A DNA stretch of 64,000 nt, taken from NCBI GenBank assembly GCA_964035545.1, contig OZ037768.1:22090819-22154818 (forward strand), given 5' to 3'. The DNA comes from Bugula neritina. Its lineage: Eukaryota > Bryozoa > Gymnolaemata > Cheilostomatida > Bugulidae. Below are positions 44,001 to 56,119 of this stretch, one piece after another (the stretch's first letter is position 1; each line of letters starts with the position of its first letter). A program made the position numbers and the translations under genes. The notes under the pieces were generated by a model. That model saw only the letters and a program-made list of their open reading frames with translations. It ran no database searches and was not told the origin of the DNA.

Positions 44001-47000
44001 ATTATCCCCTGCAGCTGTCCAGTGACTCATTTTATACTGTGTGTACTGAGTGTAGACTGTATGTGTACTGAGTAAAGACTGAGTGTAGACTGTATATAGA
44101 CTGTATATAGACTGAGTGTAGACTGAGTGTAGACTGTGTGTAGACTGTGTGTAGACTGAGTATAGACTGAGTGTAGACTGTGTGTAGACTGTGTGTACAC
44201 TGAGCATAGACTGTGTGTAGACTGTGTGTAGACTGAGTATAGACTGTATATAGACTGAGTGTAGACTGAGTGTAGACTGAGCATAGACTGTGTGTAGACT
44301 GAGTATAGACTGTATATAGACTAAGTGTAGACTGTGTGTAGACTGAGTATAGACTGTATATAGACTGTGTGTAGACTGTATATGGACTGTGTGTAGACTG
44401 AGTGTAGACTGTGTAGATAATGTAAATAAGTGCAGCCAGTCCTTGTAATAACCAAACCCCCCTACACATTCTATGCTAACCACTTGCAATGATAACACCA
44501 TTATATTTTCATACACTGCCTGATAAAAAAGCTGCCACTTTCCCCTTTGGAGTTCCTCACTCCACCCCCTCATTGGAGTGCCTTGATCCACTCACCCCTG
44601 TGCTGACAAGAGACAGCATTATCCTCTCATTACAAGCTAGAGATTCTCCACCTTTCATCTTGATTCTCTTTTTGTCCAGACATTTCATGGCGTACCTACA
44701 CAAGATATAGAGGTAAGTAATACCTACCAAGATATAGAGGTAAGTAAAACCTACACAAGATACAGAGGTAAGGAATACCTACAGATAAATACATGATAAG
44801 CTGGAGTACATTAATATAAGTGTAGAAAACTTGCACATTTAATAATCACTTGTGTGAGTTACGAAAAACTATTTTAAATGTAGGATTCATCTATTTCTAT
44901 TGACACAACTTCCCACAGGAACATGTCTTCACCAACTCAGAAATTGCTGGAATCTTTTTGGTTCATTAAAGACACACTTAATTCCCAATAAAAGTAAAAC
45001 ATTTTATTAAACGCTACAGTCAGGAGGAGAAAATCCCCAGCTTCCGCCTCGAAGCATATAAAATCATGAGTCAGACATTAAGTGAAGCCGGAGGATACGG
45101 TGGGCAAATGGAGCACCTGCCTTAGCATGGCACAGGAAACAATGTTCCATTATAGCTGTAATGTAGCGTGTCAGAAGTTGTTTGTACACATTAATTGCCA
45201 AAGCAGTAGCTAATAGTAGGGTAGAGTAGGAGTGACCTGTCTATACCAGTACTATTTGTATTGATTTTATATTAGCTACAAATAGGCTGCCAAGCAGTAA
45301 AATGTACACCGTGATTATAGCAGTAGTTAGTAATACACTGTAGCTAGTAGTAGTAGTAGTGGGAAGGGGGCGCCACCTACCTCCCCCAACCACGCAGTGC
45401 TGAAACTGGCTAACTCATGCAAGTCACTTGTAATAGATTCATAACACCCAAACAAGTAGATTAAAATGCAAGAGAAGTACAAATCATCACCACTGCTTGT
45501 GTAATTTATGCAGAGAGCTTATACATGGCCTTGTCATACAGGAAACCAGACTTTAAATCTCATTTTATTCAGCACTACTAGGTTTGCCTGGTCCCATATA
45601 TAAAATAGGATTCCTATTATTTTAACAAATCTTGTTAAGTTAATGCTGGTTAAGTTGCCTAGTCCAGACATGCGGGATAAAGTGTAACCAATGTTATGAC
45701 GGAACTGAAAATTTAACATTAAAATCAACCATCACTGACTACACTAACTACAGTGACTACAGTAACTGCACTGACTACAGTAACTACACTAACTACAGTA
45801 ACTACACTGACTACACTAACTACACTAGCTACAGTAACTGCACTAAGTACAGTAACTACACTGACTACAGTAACTACACTGACTACAGTAGTCCAAGTGA
45901 TGGTGACAGGTCATCTCCTGACTTACATTTTGCCAGTATCGGCTTTCCTGCAGCCGTAAACTTCACCAAAGCCACCTCGGCCTATGATCCTGTGCACACT
46001 GAAGTCATTCATGGTGAGCTGCAAGAGAGACAACTCTAACAGAGTTCTGTTACCTAGCAACACACGCTCAACCTCTCTACAACTACAGTGCTCCCTCAGT
46101 ATCTCACTAAGCTGTGGGTCCTAAAACCTCAATTCATGACATAGGAGAATACCAGATTTCACTCACAGATTCGCTAAATTCAGCCATTTTGTCTCTATAC
46201 ACACATACCTAAGCCACAAAACGGGGATTCACAAGTTATCAAGTTTGCAGGAGGTTCTATGCACTGTAGATACAAACACACCAGAGCTATTATATTGTAT
46301 TTGATGGCCAATAAAAGTATACAGCAGCCTTCTAAGAATAGTGGAATGTCAGGCAGCCATTATTTCTTCAATACTCGGCCCATTGTACACATTGACTATC
46401 TTACCGCCATGTTTAATTCTAAGTTCTTCCACTGACAGAATCTTGTGTATTTTTCGCTGCAATAAATAAAAAAAATTGCTGCAATAAAGAAACCCGTGGG
46501 CACATGAGCACAGCACAAAGGGAAAGAGAAGCCGCAAATTTTTTGATTGAACAGTTTAGGTATTATTGTATTGCAGGCCGTCTAGTGAACTGCTTCATGG
46601 TTAACATTTTCCATTTCTAGTTAATATGCATAGCCACGTGGCTGTAAGGGGAGCAGTTGCAAAGTTAGAAGCTTCCAGAAGCTCTGCTGAGTTTATGTTA
46701 GCCCATAGCAATAACCCTTAGCAGTAATGGATAGGCACCACCCACTAGTTCGCCTGGCGTAGTGTAGAATAGGCTATAACGTTGCATAGGCAAATATAAA
46801 TATTATTACTATTGGTAATTCGTGCAGTAGTCAGTCGAATCAAATGTGATTGAGTCTAGAGGTGGTTTACAACTCTGATCGTATGATATAAACCAGCCAG
46901 GTAGAGTAACAGCTATAAATATTCCTCCCGAACCAATAAACACAGGTGCATATAAAACCATCCAATTGATTATGAAATTACATGGCTGTGAATTTCTAAG

Positions 47001-50000
47001 ACATCTAATTACTACTAGTAGCCACGCCAGGTTTAAAGCTTACTAATTAAGTTGTGTACTGAGAGGGTGTTGTGAATGGGTGAAGCTAGGTCATCAAATT
47101 GCAGTTTCTATACAGCTATCTACATTCCAGTGAAATGAACATATTCACTGGTACACTAGTCAGGCAGCACAGCAGATGGCCTTGCTGGTGTCAAAAACAA
47201 TGCATAGATTGGCAGCAACACCACTTGCAGGGCTTCAGTCTGTAAATCACCCCGCTGAGGGGGTGGGGGTCACACCACTGTTGCTTTACTGTCTGTGTAT
47301 ATAATTAAACACAGCGACTAAGATAGAGGGAGAAAGAGGGGGAGAGAGAGGGGCAGTGAGAGAGAGAGGGGATAGTGAGAGAGAGGGGGAGAGGGGATAG
47401 TGAGAGAGGGGGCAGTGAGAGAGAGGGGATAGTGAGAGAGAGAGGGCAGTGAGAGAGGGGGCAGTGAGAGAGAGAGGGGCAGAGAGAGAGAGAGGGGCAG
47501 TGAGAGAGAGAGGGGGAGAGAGGGGGCAGTGAGAGAGAGGGGGCAGTGAGAGAGAGGGGCAGTGAGAGAGAGGGGCAGTGAGAGAGAGGGGGCAGTGAGA
47601 GAGGGGTGAGCATGATCCACCGCTGTGTCTGCTACCAATCCCAGAGTTGGATAGGGTGTAGGGAAGATAATGACTACTGCTAGATAAATATTTTGATAAC
47701 TACTATACAAGTAGTAATATAATATTTGTAGTAGGTATGCATCAAAGGCATTGCAAGATATATTTGTAATAGACAGCATCCACTACAGGCCATTCAAACG
47801 TATATTATAAGATAAAGTGTACTTGAGATATAGCCCGAGTAGCTATTACCCAGGTCTATTAGTCTACAGTTACATACTAACCTTTCAAGGAACTTTGAAA
47901 AGATATCGCCTCGGAGGGAATAGCATATTTCCTTGATGTAGGGCTACAAGGTAACAAATATAATAATGACTTTACATAAAGTATAGATTAGAGATCAAAA
48001 GAGGATCTAGCCTTAAACCCCCAAACACACCTGTGGGGAAATCATCTACCAGACCCTACATTATACAAAAAAAAGATAAGATGTAGACTATAAAGGTGAA
48101 CAGTTGGGTCCAACAGTGTTTTGTCGATACTGTTTTCACAGCCAGTTTGAATCAGGATTTGTGCTGGTGATCCCCTTAAGCAAGTAATACGAGATTAACT
48201 CAAGAGAATTATAACACTTCCTTACACAAACATGCGTGATTAAACCTCCAGTTTGCAATACTTCACGTGGACAGATTCCAATGGCTGTTTTCACGACTGA
48301 CTAACTGCATACGTAGTATTACGTGGTATTTACTACAAGCATTGTGGGAAGCTGTAGATTTTGGGGTGCTTAAAATGTTTTGGAAACTTCCTCAATGGCT
48401 GTTGTTTACCTCGTAGCAGTTGAATAAATTACATCCAAAATTTGATATAATAATTTTGTTTACGGAGAGATAAAGTTACGTTTGCATTGGCAGATTAATT
48501 CCATAGTGAAAGACTCAAGTAGCAAATGCTAAGCTAGTAAATGCCAGGACATAGCTGCAAGCCTACACTAGACTGGTTGGAGAGAAAAGGCCAGTGTACC
48601 AGTAAGTCTTCCCAGGCTTGTAATCAATTTCGAGTACACATCAATAAAATGTGCACTTTAAGTTGTGTAGTAACCATGTTGTGTTATTCAATTCGGTGCA
48701 GTTGTATATTGTTATAAACTTGAGTTGGGTTAATTGCCTGTCTTTCTCAAATATTATCTAGCAGACTAAATAACTGTACTACTAACTACTAGTAACTGTA
48801 CTCCTAACTACTAGTAACTGTACTCCTAACTACTAGTAACTATACTACTAACTACTAGTAACTGTACTACTAACTACTAGTAACTGTACTACTAACTACT
48901 AGTGACTATATACTACTAACTACTAGTAACTGTACTCCTAACTACTAGTAACTGTACTACTAACTACTAGTAACTGTACTACTAACTATTAGTAACTATA
49001 CTGCTAACTACTAGTAACTGTACTCCTAACTACTAGTAACTATACTACTAACTACTAGTAACTGTACTCCTAACTACTAGTAACTGTACTACTAACTACT
49101 AGTAACTGTACTACTAACTACTAGTAAATATACCACTGCCTAGTAGAAGCTAAGTCTGAGCTGAATAATGCAGGACCTCTTACAGGCGACTTCATTTAAA
49201 AATCAATTTCTGCCTTTAATATGTTTATTTAATAACATTAATTTTTGCAGAGAAAATCAATGGTTTAATAAAGAGGCAGTTGCACGAAACTAGGTGATCT
49301 TAAACAGGAATCTCTTGAAATAACAACAATAATTAGCTAGACTTAATTAAGCTGAGTGCCCACAAGCTTTCAAATATCCAAAATGGAGGCATACAAGATT
49401 ACAATATAACCAAACAGGCAGCGACAGCAATATGTGACCAAGTCCAGTGGTGTTTGATGCACCTTCTTGGGTTACTCACTACTCACTCACTGAATACTAA
49501 CTAACTAACTTACTCACTAACTAACTGAATCCTAATTCACTCACTAAGTAACTCACTGAATACTAACTAACTCACTCACTCACTCGCTGAATACAAACTC
49601 ACTGAATAATAACTCACTCACTCACTCACTCACTCAATACAAACTTTACCTCTAACTAACCTCAAATATATTTGTGGCAAGTTTCCGTGACTTCTGTGCC
49701 TGAGTGAGCGCTTCTTGGACGCAATTGACTGTATTTTTGCTGTACGTCTAAAAGGCAGCAACACAGTCTAACATTATGATAGAAAAAGTCTCTGTTAAAG
49801 AAATAGTTTCATTAAAACACGGAATAATCTAAACAACTCCCGACGGAAGGGACACCTACATGAGAGCGAGACACCAGTTCCTTCATAATAAACTTATCGT
49901 ATATCTCCCTCCCCTTCTCTATTCTCTCTTCATCCGAATCCAGCTTGGAAAACTCTTGAATCTAGAAAAAAAACATTTCAATGGGACTGAAAGATTTCCA

Positions 50001-53000
50001 ACACATTTATCCAACACTGGGAAGGAGATGCATTAGAACAGCTGTGGGTTGAGTGTAGCTCAAGATATCCCACAATGCAGAAAGTGATAAAACCAATCTG
50101 TGGCCTACAAGAGCGTCACAGCTGGTGTGAATGAGAAATACCAACTCTACACGATGTAGAAACACCACTGAGACTACACACATAGTTTATAGAATTAGCT
50201 AGCTGAAAACAATTTAAAAACCATATTCCAACTTTCAAATCACTGTTTTATTTCAGGCTGTCAAAACATAATACAGCTGGACAGCAGCTGGACAGCACAT
50301 GGTAAGCTGACTCTGGTACTGCACGGAGAAATGAAAATCTAACAACTTACTTTTTCATAGAACTCCAGCTGAGAAACTGGGGCCTCAGATAACTGGTTGC
50401 AATACTCTTTAAAGATCAGGAAGCCTTGGGAATAAAATAGACGAGAATTAGGGTTCACAAAATCACACAAAATGCACAGCTTAAATGATTGATATATGCT
50501 GCAATTCCACGGCAGCAAATATAGTCAAGGCTGCTGTGAATGCTAGACTTAGTCTGAGTTCTCAGTACCATGTTGAATATAGTCAAGGGTGGGGGTGGAG
50601 AACCTGTTATATAATAAATTAGCCACAGTGATTACAGGCTGGAAAAAGAAAGTTTCAAACACAACACATGATTGCCAAGCTGAAAAGTGCAGGAATATAA
50701 CACACAAATTAGTAATTATAGGTTTATTATTTCCGTAATCAAAACTGCGAGAGTAAAAGTTACTAAAAATAATGGGTTGGAGATGATTATATAATATTAA
50801 AAATATTCTGAGAAAAAGTCTTCAAGACTTATTTAATAGTACAAGAACTAAAACTCACCTATCTGCTAACTATAACCCACCTATCTGCTAACTATAATCC
50901 ACCTATCTGCTACCTATGACTTACCTATCTGCTAACTATGACTCACCTATCTGCTAACTATGACTCACCTATCTGCCAACTACCACTCACCTATCTGCTA
51001 ACTATAACTCACCTATGCGCTGGTTGAAGATTTTGTCAAATGAGATCTCGCCATTTTTCTTTAAATATTTATGCATAATACTTCTAACACTGCAACGAAA
51101 AAGAATATGCATGTTTCATAACATCAAAACTTAATTATAATATTGTTTCATTATATAATAATACAGCCTTGGTCAGTGATGGCCATTATGACATATGGAG
51201 GAGACAGGAAAGCTATTTCCCTGATATTGGCAAGGGAATTTCTGCTAGAATACAGTATGGAAACCTCAGAGGAAAAACTCTAACAAATCACTCTTAGTAA
51301 TAGAAGATATAACAGAACGGCCTGCAATATACAGATATGTACATATACAGCAACAAAGCTTTAGTGTTCAATAGCCGGCAGCAGTAAACAACGTTTGGTA
51401 TAAACCAAGACTCACTTATAGCTTAGTTAGATCAGAAAATGAGGTAGATGCAGTAACAACACATTACAAAAAAGCTTGAGTTCCAGATAAGAAATATAGC
51501 ATAAGAGGGTACGTTTCTGGAGATTTTCAACTTGCACCCCAAACCAAAATTCATAGAGAATTAAAGAGTTTAGACTATAGCAATTTCTCCTTTATTACAT
51601 CTAAAAGTAACTTGGGGATCCAAATTTTATGCGAATAAAAACTCCAAGGAGTATATTGTATGTAGAATTTAGCTAGATAAAACATTGCAATCTTAGAACA
51701 GAAAAATTATATTCAGCCAACCGATACAGTATCAGTCCTTCTAAATTCTAGGGCCTATTTGGTGTTCTTCAGCTGCAAACTGGGGCTGTTTCTGAAGCAA
51801 TGATGAATCTCAAATACCACTTGGCAGAGCCGTGTGATTTAATTACAGAGGAAGTCAATGGTACTGGTGGTGGCAAGAAATTTGTCAACAAAGCTGTTGC
51901 ATAAATTGACTTAACTTGTTAATGCCCAGCAAGCTGAAAACAGCTGCAAAATGGAATCCAATTACTACTAGCTCACTGCGTAAAGTTCATATATGCAAGC
52001 TTACAAGCACAAAGAACTTAATTCTTCATTCTTACGTTTTCTCTAAAGAGGTTACAGTAAGAATTATTAAATATTAGCACATGAAGGACTATAAAATAGA
52101 TTTGAACTTTCAGTGCTTAATGATGTGGAAAAGTAGAACAAAATCTTAGCAGTTTTGAGTATCCTACAATTTAGTAGTATCCATTCAATAATTCAATAAC
52201 TTGCAGTATCACTAATTTACTCTCAAATAACATGTTTTATTACAAATGTATACCCTACATGTGTCCTCTGTATTCCCTACATGTGTCCTCTGTATACCCT
52301 ACATGTGTCCTCTGTACACCCTACATGTGTCCTCTGTATACCCTACATGTGTCCTCTGTATACCCTACATGTGTCCTCTGTATACCCTACATGTGTCCTC
52401 TGTACACCCTACATGTGTCCTCTGTATACCCTACATGTGTCCTCTGTATACCCTACATGTGTCCTCTGTATACCCTACATGTGTCCTCGGTACACCCTAC
52501 ATGTGTCCTCTGTATACCCTACATGTGTCCTCTGTACACCCTACATGTGTCCTCGGTACACCCTACATGTGTCCTCTGTATTCCCTACATGTGTCCTCTG
52601 TATACCCTACATGTGTCCTCTGTACACCCTACATGTGTCCTCTGTATACCCTACATGTGTCCTCTGTATACCCTACATGTGTCCCATGTATACCCTACAT
52701 GTGTCCTCTGTATACCCTACATGTGTCCTCTGTACACCCTACATGTGTCCTCTGTATACCCTACATGTGTCCTCTGTATACCCTACATGTGTCCCATGTA
52801 TAACCTACATGTGTCCTCTGTATACCCTACATGTGTCCTCTGTATACCCTACATGTGTCCTCTGTACACCCTACATGTGTCCTCTGTATTCCCTACATGT
52901 GTCCTCTGTACACCCTACATGTGTCCTCTGTATACCCTACATGTGTCCTCGGTACACCCTACATGTGTCCTCGGTACACCCTACATGTGTCCTCTGTATA

Positions 53001-55319
53001 CCCTACATGTGTCCTCTGTATACCCTACATGTGTCCTCTGTATACCCTACATGTGTCCTCTGTATACCCTACATGTGTCCTCTGTATACCCTACATGTGT
53101 CCCATGTATACCCTACATGTGTCCTCTGTATACCCTACATGTGTCCTCTGTATACCCTACATGTGTCCTCTGTATACCCTACATGTGTCCCATGTATACC
53201 CTACATGTGTCCTCTGTATACCCTACATGTGTCCTCTGTATACCCTACATGTGTCCTCTGTATACCCTACATGTGTCCTCTGTATACCCTACATGTGTCC
53301 CATGTACACCCTACATGTGTCCCACATACACCCTACATGTGCCCCTGTTTGTGTACTCTAACCTATCTAAACCACAAACCTGTTCTCAATGTTCGCAAAA
53401 ACTGATCAGCCGCATGTAGTTTTTAATTGTATACCTTTAGTAAAATGTACCTAGGTTTATTAATGCATTAGAAACATTACATTTTACATTGGTAAAGGTA
53501 AACACATAAATTATTTGAAATTGATGATGGGTTCAAGTTAAATTATTTTTTCACTAGCTAATTACTTTTTTCAGCTACAATTACAAACTGTAATTGAAAT
53601 TTTATATTTATAGAAGAAATACGAGTGCCTCATATATTTGATACGCATCTACAAAATTGGTTAGCATGAAAAATGCGTTCAGAAGTGTAAATGGAGTATT
53701 ATTAATGAGTACTTTAGAAATAAAACCTAATTTCCCTGGCGATCAGGTGCAAGCTGAATACAAATGAAACTGTAGTAGATATAAAATTTGAAGGCACTAC
53801 TTCAGTTGTATAAACAGAAGCATTAAGTTTTAGACTGCAAATTCTCAATTACAGATTCCCTAGAGGACAAATTTGTTAACTTGTATTACACAGTATATGT
53901 TCAGCTTGCTAATTGCTTGTATGCAAGCTTTCCAAGTGGAGTGATGCATATTTCTAAACTAGCTTTCCAAGATGCCTACTCCCCTACACCGTTACACATT
54001 TGAAATACATTTTATGGGAGCTTAATGCTAAATACAGAACTAACATGAAAAATGCAAAATAAATTATAAACTCAAAAAACTCAACTATTTGAATTGTGGC
54101 TTTAATTAAAATGAACCAAAATTCTACATATTAAAACTGAAACATAATTTTTGGAGTTAAGGTGTGTATGACTAACCTTAGCAAAAAACTACAGTGAAAA
54201 ACCTGAGTAACAAGTGTCATATATTACATTTTGTAAAACTTTTTTGATAGAATATGAATATTTCCTAATTGAAAAAACTGACAAAGGTATTGAGATAATG
54301 ATCTAAAAAAATAAAAATACACAGCAATCCAAATCGCACAATTACAGCTTCCTGATAAGCTATTTAACTTAGTCAAATTGCATAGATTAGAATGAAAGCC
54401 AAATCAAATCAGATTGATAATAGGTCCAACTCACAAACAATTTTTATTCTAATACTATTCATTTACTTTCAGTCTAATAACCATAGTTAAAGCAAGCCAA
54501 CATTATAAACACAAGTTACTATTTATATTAATGAACACAAGTCTGAAATTCCATATAAGTATATTTAACTTTGTCACCGAGACTACTTGGGACAGGAGTT
54601 ATATTTTAATAATTCTATACCCCATCATAAAATTGATTGAGTAACACCAAGATTATCATTATGATTAACCATTCGCATTTCTAATTATTGATAGTAAACC
54701 TTCATTCAATAATCATACTTAATTTCACATGCCAAACTTCAACTTATATAAATCTTTTTTAGTTTTTTAAGGTAGTGGTTAACTTTATTAGTAAACTATT
54801 ACTATCTCAGCTAGTTCTAAAGTTTACTTCAAAACTGATTGGACATCAAATTTGAGGGCGCAACTGGCACTGTGAGTGTGACTAAGTGAAAGTCAGTTAC
54901 TGTTAGTGTTACTGTAACTACTGTAACTGTAAGTCCAAGTGTAACCAACCGTAAAACTGCGCAATCTGATTCTGGCCGTTAGTGCGCGTGTTAGATAATG
55001 AGAGTTAATAGGAATTTCACTCCCAGTCACAGAGTCATACTAAAACAGAGACTGTCAGAGTGAGTGCCAGGCCCAGTGTGAGACTGAGTGTCCAGAGTGA
55101 GACTGAAAGTGACTGCGAGTGCCATTTAAGTTCATATCAGAGGTTAAACTTATGTTAAAGAGCCCATATCGGTTTTACAGTAGAACATTTATCTTGTTTT
55201 ACTAACCTAGAGTCTGGAAGAATAATTTTACGACTGGCTCGAGCTGCAGGTGTGTTTTTACTCTTTTCCATAGCCATTAAATAGCTAACATCGGCGAGGA
55301 CCGCTTCTAGGTCCGCCAT
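38053..55319 (-). CDS. GRK2: G protein-coupled receptor kinase 2/3 (beta-adrenergic receptor kinase), 18 exons
   Basis: Ser/Thr kinase that phosphorylates active GPCRs and is recruited by Gbeta-gamma. Exons: 55319-55207, 51089-51013, 50424-50351, 49961-49860, 49747-49661, 47943-47882, 46456-46405, 46018-45927, 44695-44596, 43454-43242, 43121-43027, 42606-42432, 41331-41231, 40888-40726, 39901-39751, 39534-39377, 38948-38832, 38199-38053; 2079 bp, 692 aa (human 689). N-terminus [19 protein letters not shown] is family-identical. RGS-homology region about 40-180. Kinase: GRGGFGEV at 202-209, Lys224 in YAMK, YRDLK with catalytic Asp322, DLG (GRK form of DFG) at 340, [13 protein letters not shown] tail [19 protein letters not shown] domain about 556-660, ending in the helix [12 protein letters not shown] that contacts Gbeta-gamma. 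It is one gene standing for vertebrate GRK2 and GRK3. Introns are rich in minisatellites. Confidence 0.96.
38340..38812. repeat. GA-rich minisatellite (GGTAGAGAGAGGA type) in GRK intron 17
   Basis: Imperfect units of 10-16 bp. On the gene strand this is a CT-rich tract that begins about 20 bp after the exon 17 donor (38831). The long Ser/Leu/Pro open frames on the minus strand are repeat artefacts. Confidence 0.95.
39549..39751 (-). repeat. 31-bp tandem repeat forming almost all of GRK intron 15
   Basis: Units containing GACTCACTACTAGTACTAG begin exactly every 31 bp from 39558 to 39744. The last unit's GACTCACC is the true exon 15 donor (AG|GTGAGTC on minus). Other units carry the near-donor TAGTGAGTCAC. 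Only about 25 bp before the exon 16 acceptor (39535) are non-repeat. Confidence 0.9.
40948..41102 (+). mobile_element. tRNA-derived SINE, copy 2, in GRK intron 13
   Basis: Best-preserved copy: A box in GTGGTCTAGGGGTTAGAGCG, B box GGGTTCGAACCC, then the shared body TTGGTGATGTTAGGAAGAGC and AAGTCCTTAGCCCA tail. Antisense to the host gene. Confidence 0.8.
44030..44421. repeat. 11-bp tandem repeat in GRK intron 9
   Basis: About 35 copies of GTAGACTGAGT / ATAGACTGTAT variants. The Ser/Thr/Tyr-rich open frames on the minus strand come from this array. Confidence 0.95.
44692..44785 (-). repeat. 26-28-bp repeat carrying copies of the GRK exon 9 acceptor
   Basis: On the minus strand the acceptor CTTGTGTAG|GTACG (exon start 44695) is preceded by three similar units, each with TTACCTCTATATCTTG followed by TAG|GT. 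Each unit therefore contains an acceptor-like AG|GT. Confidence 0.85.
45747..45893. repeat. 9-bp tandem repeat in GRK intron 8
   Basis: About 16 units of CTGACTACA / GTAACTACA. The Thr/Leu/Val open frame on the plus strand is derived from it. It begins about 35 bp beyond the exon 8 donor (45926). Confidence 0.9.
47321..47613. repeat. GA-rich minisatellite (GGGGCAGTGAGAGAGA type) in GRK intron 6
   Basis: Imperfect units of 14-20 bp. The Ser/Leu/Pro-rich frames on the minus strand are artefacts of the repeat. Confidence 0.95.
48775..49127. repeat. 22-bp minisatellite, about 16 copies, in GRK intron 5
   Basis: Unit contains ACTACTAACTACTAGTAACT with ACTCC variants; spacing of 22 bp confirmed between 48791 and 48813. 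Confidence 0.95.
49480..49645. repeat. ACTC/ACTA low-complexity repeat near the GRK exon 5 donor
   Basis: Degenerate ACTCACTCACTGAATACTAA units end about 15 bp downstream of the exon 5 donor GAG|GTTAGT (49661). Confidence 0.8.
50851..51017 (-). repeat. 22-bp tandem repeat carrying seven extra copies of the GRK exon 2 donor
   Basis: On the minus strand the true donor GCATAG|GTGAGT (51013) is followed by seven units, each with AGATAG|GT then GAGT, AAGT, GGAT or GGGT. Four extra copies keep the perfect GTGAGT. The spacing is about 22 bp. Confidence 0.9.
52249..53340. repeat. 22-bp minisatellite, about 49 copies, in GRK intron 1
   Basis: Unit CCCTACATGTGTCCTCT plus GTATA. Because 22 is not a multiple of three and the unit lacks stops in any plus-strand register, all three frames stay open and give the same 22-residue-period Cys/Tyr/Pro polypeptide. 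There are no surrounding signals of a real gene. Confidence 0.97.
53420..55140. other. GRK intron 1, remaining part
   Basis: AT-rich, no exon seen. From 54860 to 55130 it contains degenerate GTGAGACTGAGTG / CTGTAACTGTAAG words. Confidence 0.5.
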
Positions 55320-55523
55320 GATGTCTAGTCAGAGCTCTTCTGATAATTGCGACATCCTCCCTCAAAACGTCACGGGTCTCCCATGGTTACCAACATAATC
55401 TTAATTTTTGCATTAGCTTTCTGCTTTGTTTTTAATTGCAACAATATTTTTTTAATAGTAAATTTTTAAAATTGATATAATTGTGAAACTAGATTCTAAA
55501 ATTAAGCGAGATCAGACTGCATA

Positions 55524-56112
55524 ATGTTAGTTTGGGAGCAGACAACTTTTAAAAAACCGGAACATTTGTTCCACAAACCACTACCATTGAACAACAGGAG
55601 AAAAGATGTTGGGGCATTATGTGATCTTCTCACTGGTCACAGCAGGCTCCTTTCTTTCCAATACAGGATAAATCTTACATACACCCCAGTATGTACTTGT
55701 TTAATAGAAGAAGAAACAGCATATCACTACATGTACTTGTGTGCAGACTATGATGTCGCCAGAGCTCATACTATAACTGGGAATCAGTCATTTCATTCTT
55801 GAACCTCACTAGAAGACTGATGTTCTAATTACCCAGAACAGATGACAACCAAGGCCAGGCTATAACACTCATACACTCAATATAATACTCAATACAATCT
55901 TTATTTTCAAGCATCATACTGTATTTATATAATAATATTATATGTAGGTACCTTATAATATTAAAAAAAAAAAAAAACTGTTATACAAATATACTGTAGA
56001 TTGTATTTTTTATACATTCGAAAATATTAACTTTCATCTTTGCCTGCAAATAGAGGTATTTTCTTTTTTTCTTGTATTATTTTATCAATAAAGAGTTCAT
56101 CATCATCATAAA
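55524..56112 (+). mobile_element. 3' fragment of a non-LTR retrotransposon (LINE)
   Basis: The first 278 bp encode 92 residues with a layout typical of the C-terminal end of LINE reverse transcriptase proteins: RRKDVGALCDLLTGHSRL, then a short Cys-x-Cys/EEETAYHY-type segment. It is truncated at the 5' end, lacks polymerase motifs and lies directly upstream of the GRK start codon. An A15 run occurs at 55965. The probable 3' end is AATAAAGAGTTCATCATCATC near 56090. The family level (I/Jockey/RTE-like) cannot be set. Confidence 0.65.
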
Positions 56113-56119
56113 GAAAGTG

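Noticed and set aside
43992-44591. 199- and 145-codon Ser/Thr/Tyr frames
   Set aside because: Translation of the 11-bp array in GRK intron 9.
47305-47779. Ser/Leu/Pro frames of 102 and 153 codons
   Set aside because: Translation of GA-rich repeat.
48775-49127. CRISPR-like regular repeat
   Set aside because: Contiguous tandem units with no spacers, in a eukaryotic intron.
52232-53419. Open frames up to 395 codons, Cys/Tyr/Pro-rich
   Set aside because: Pure 22-bp repeat inside GRK intron 1, open in all three frames; no start context or splice signals.
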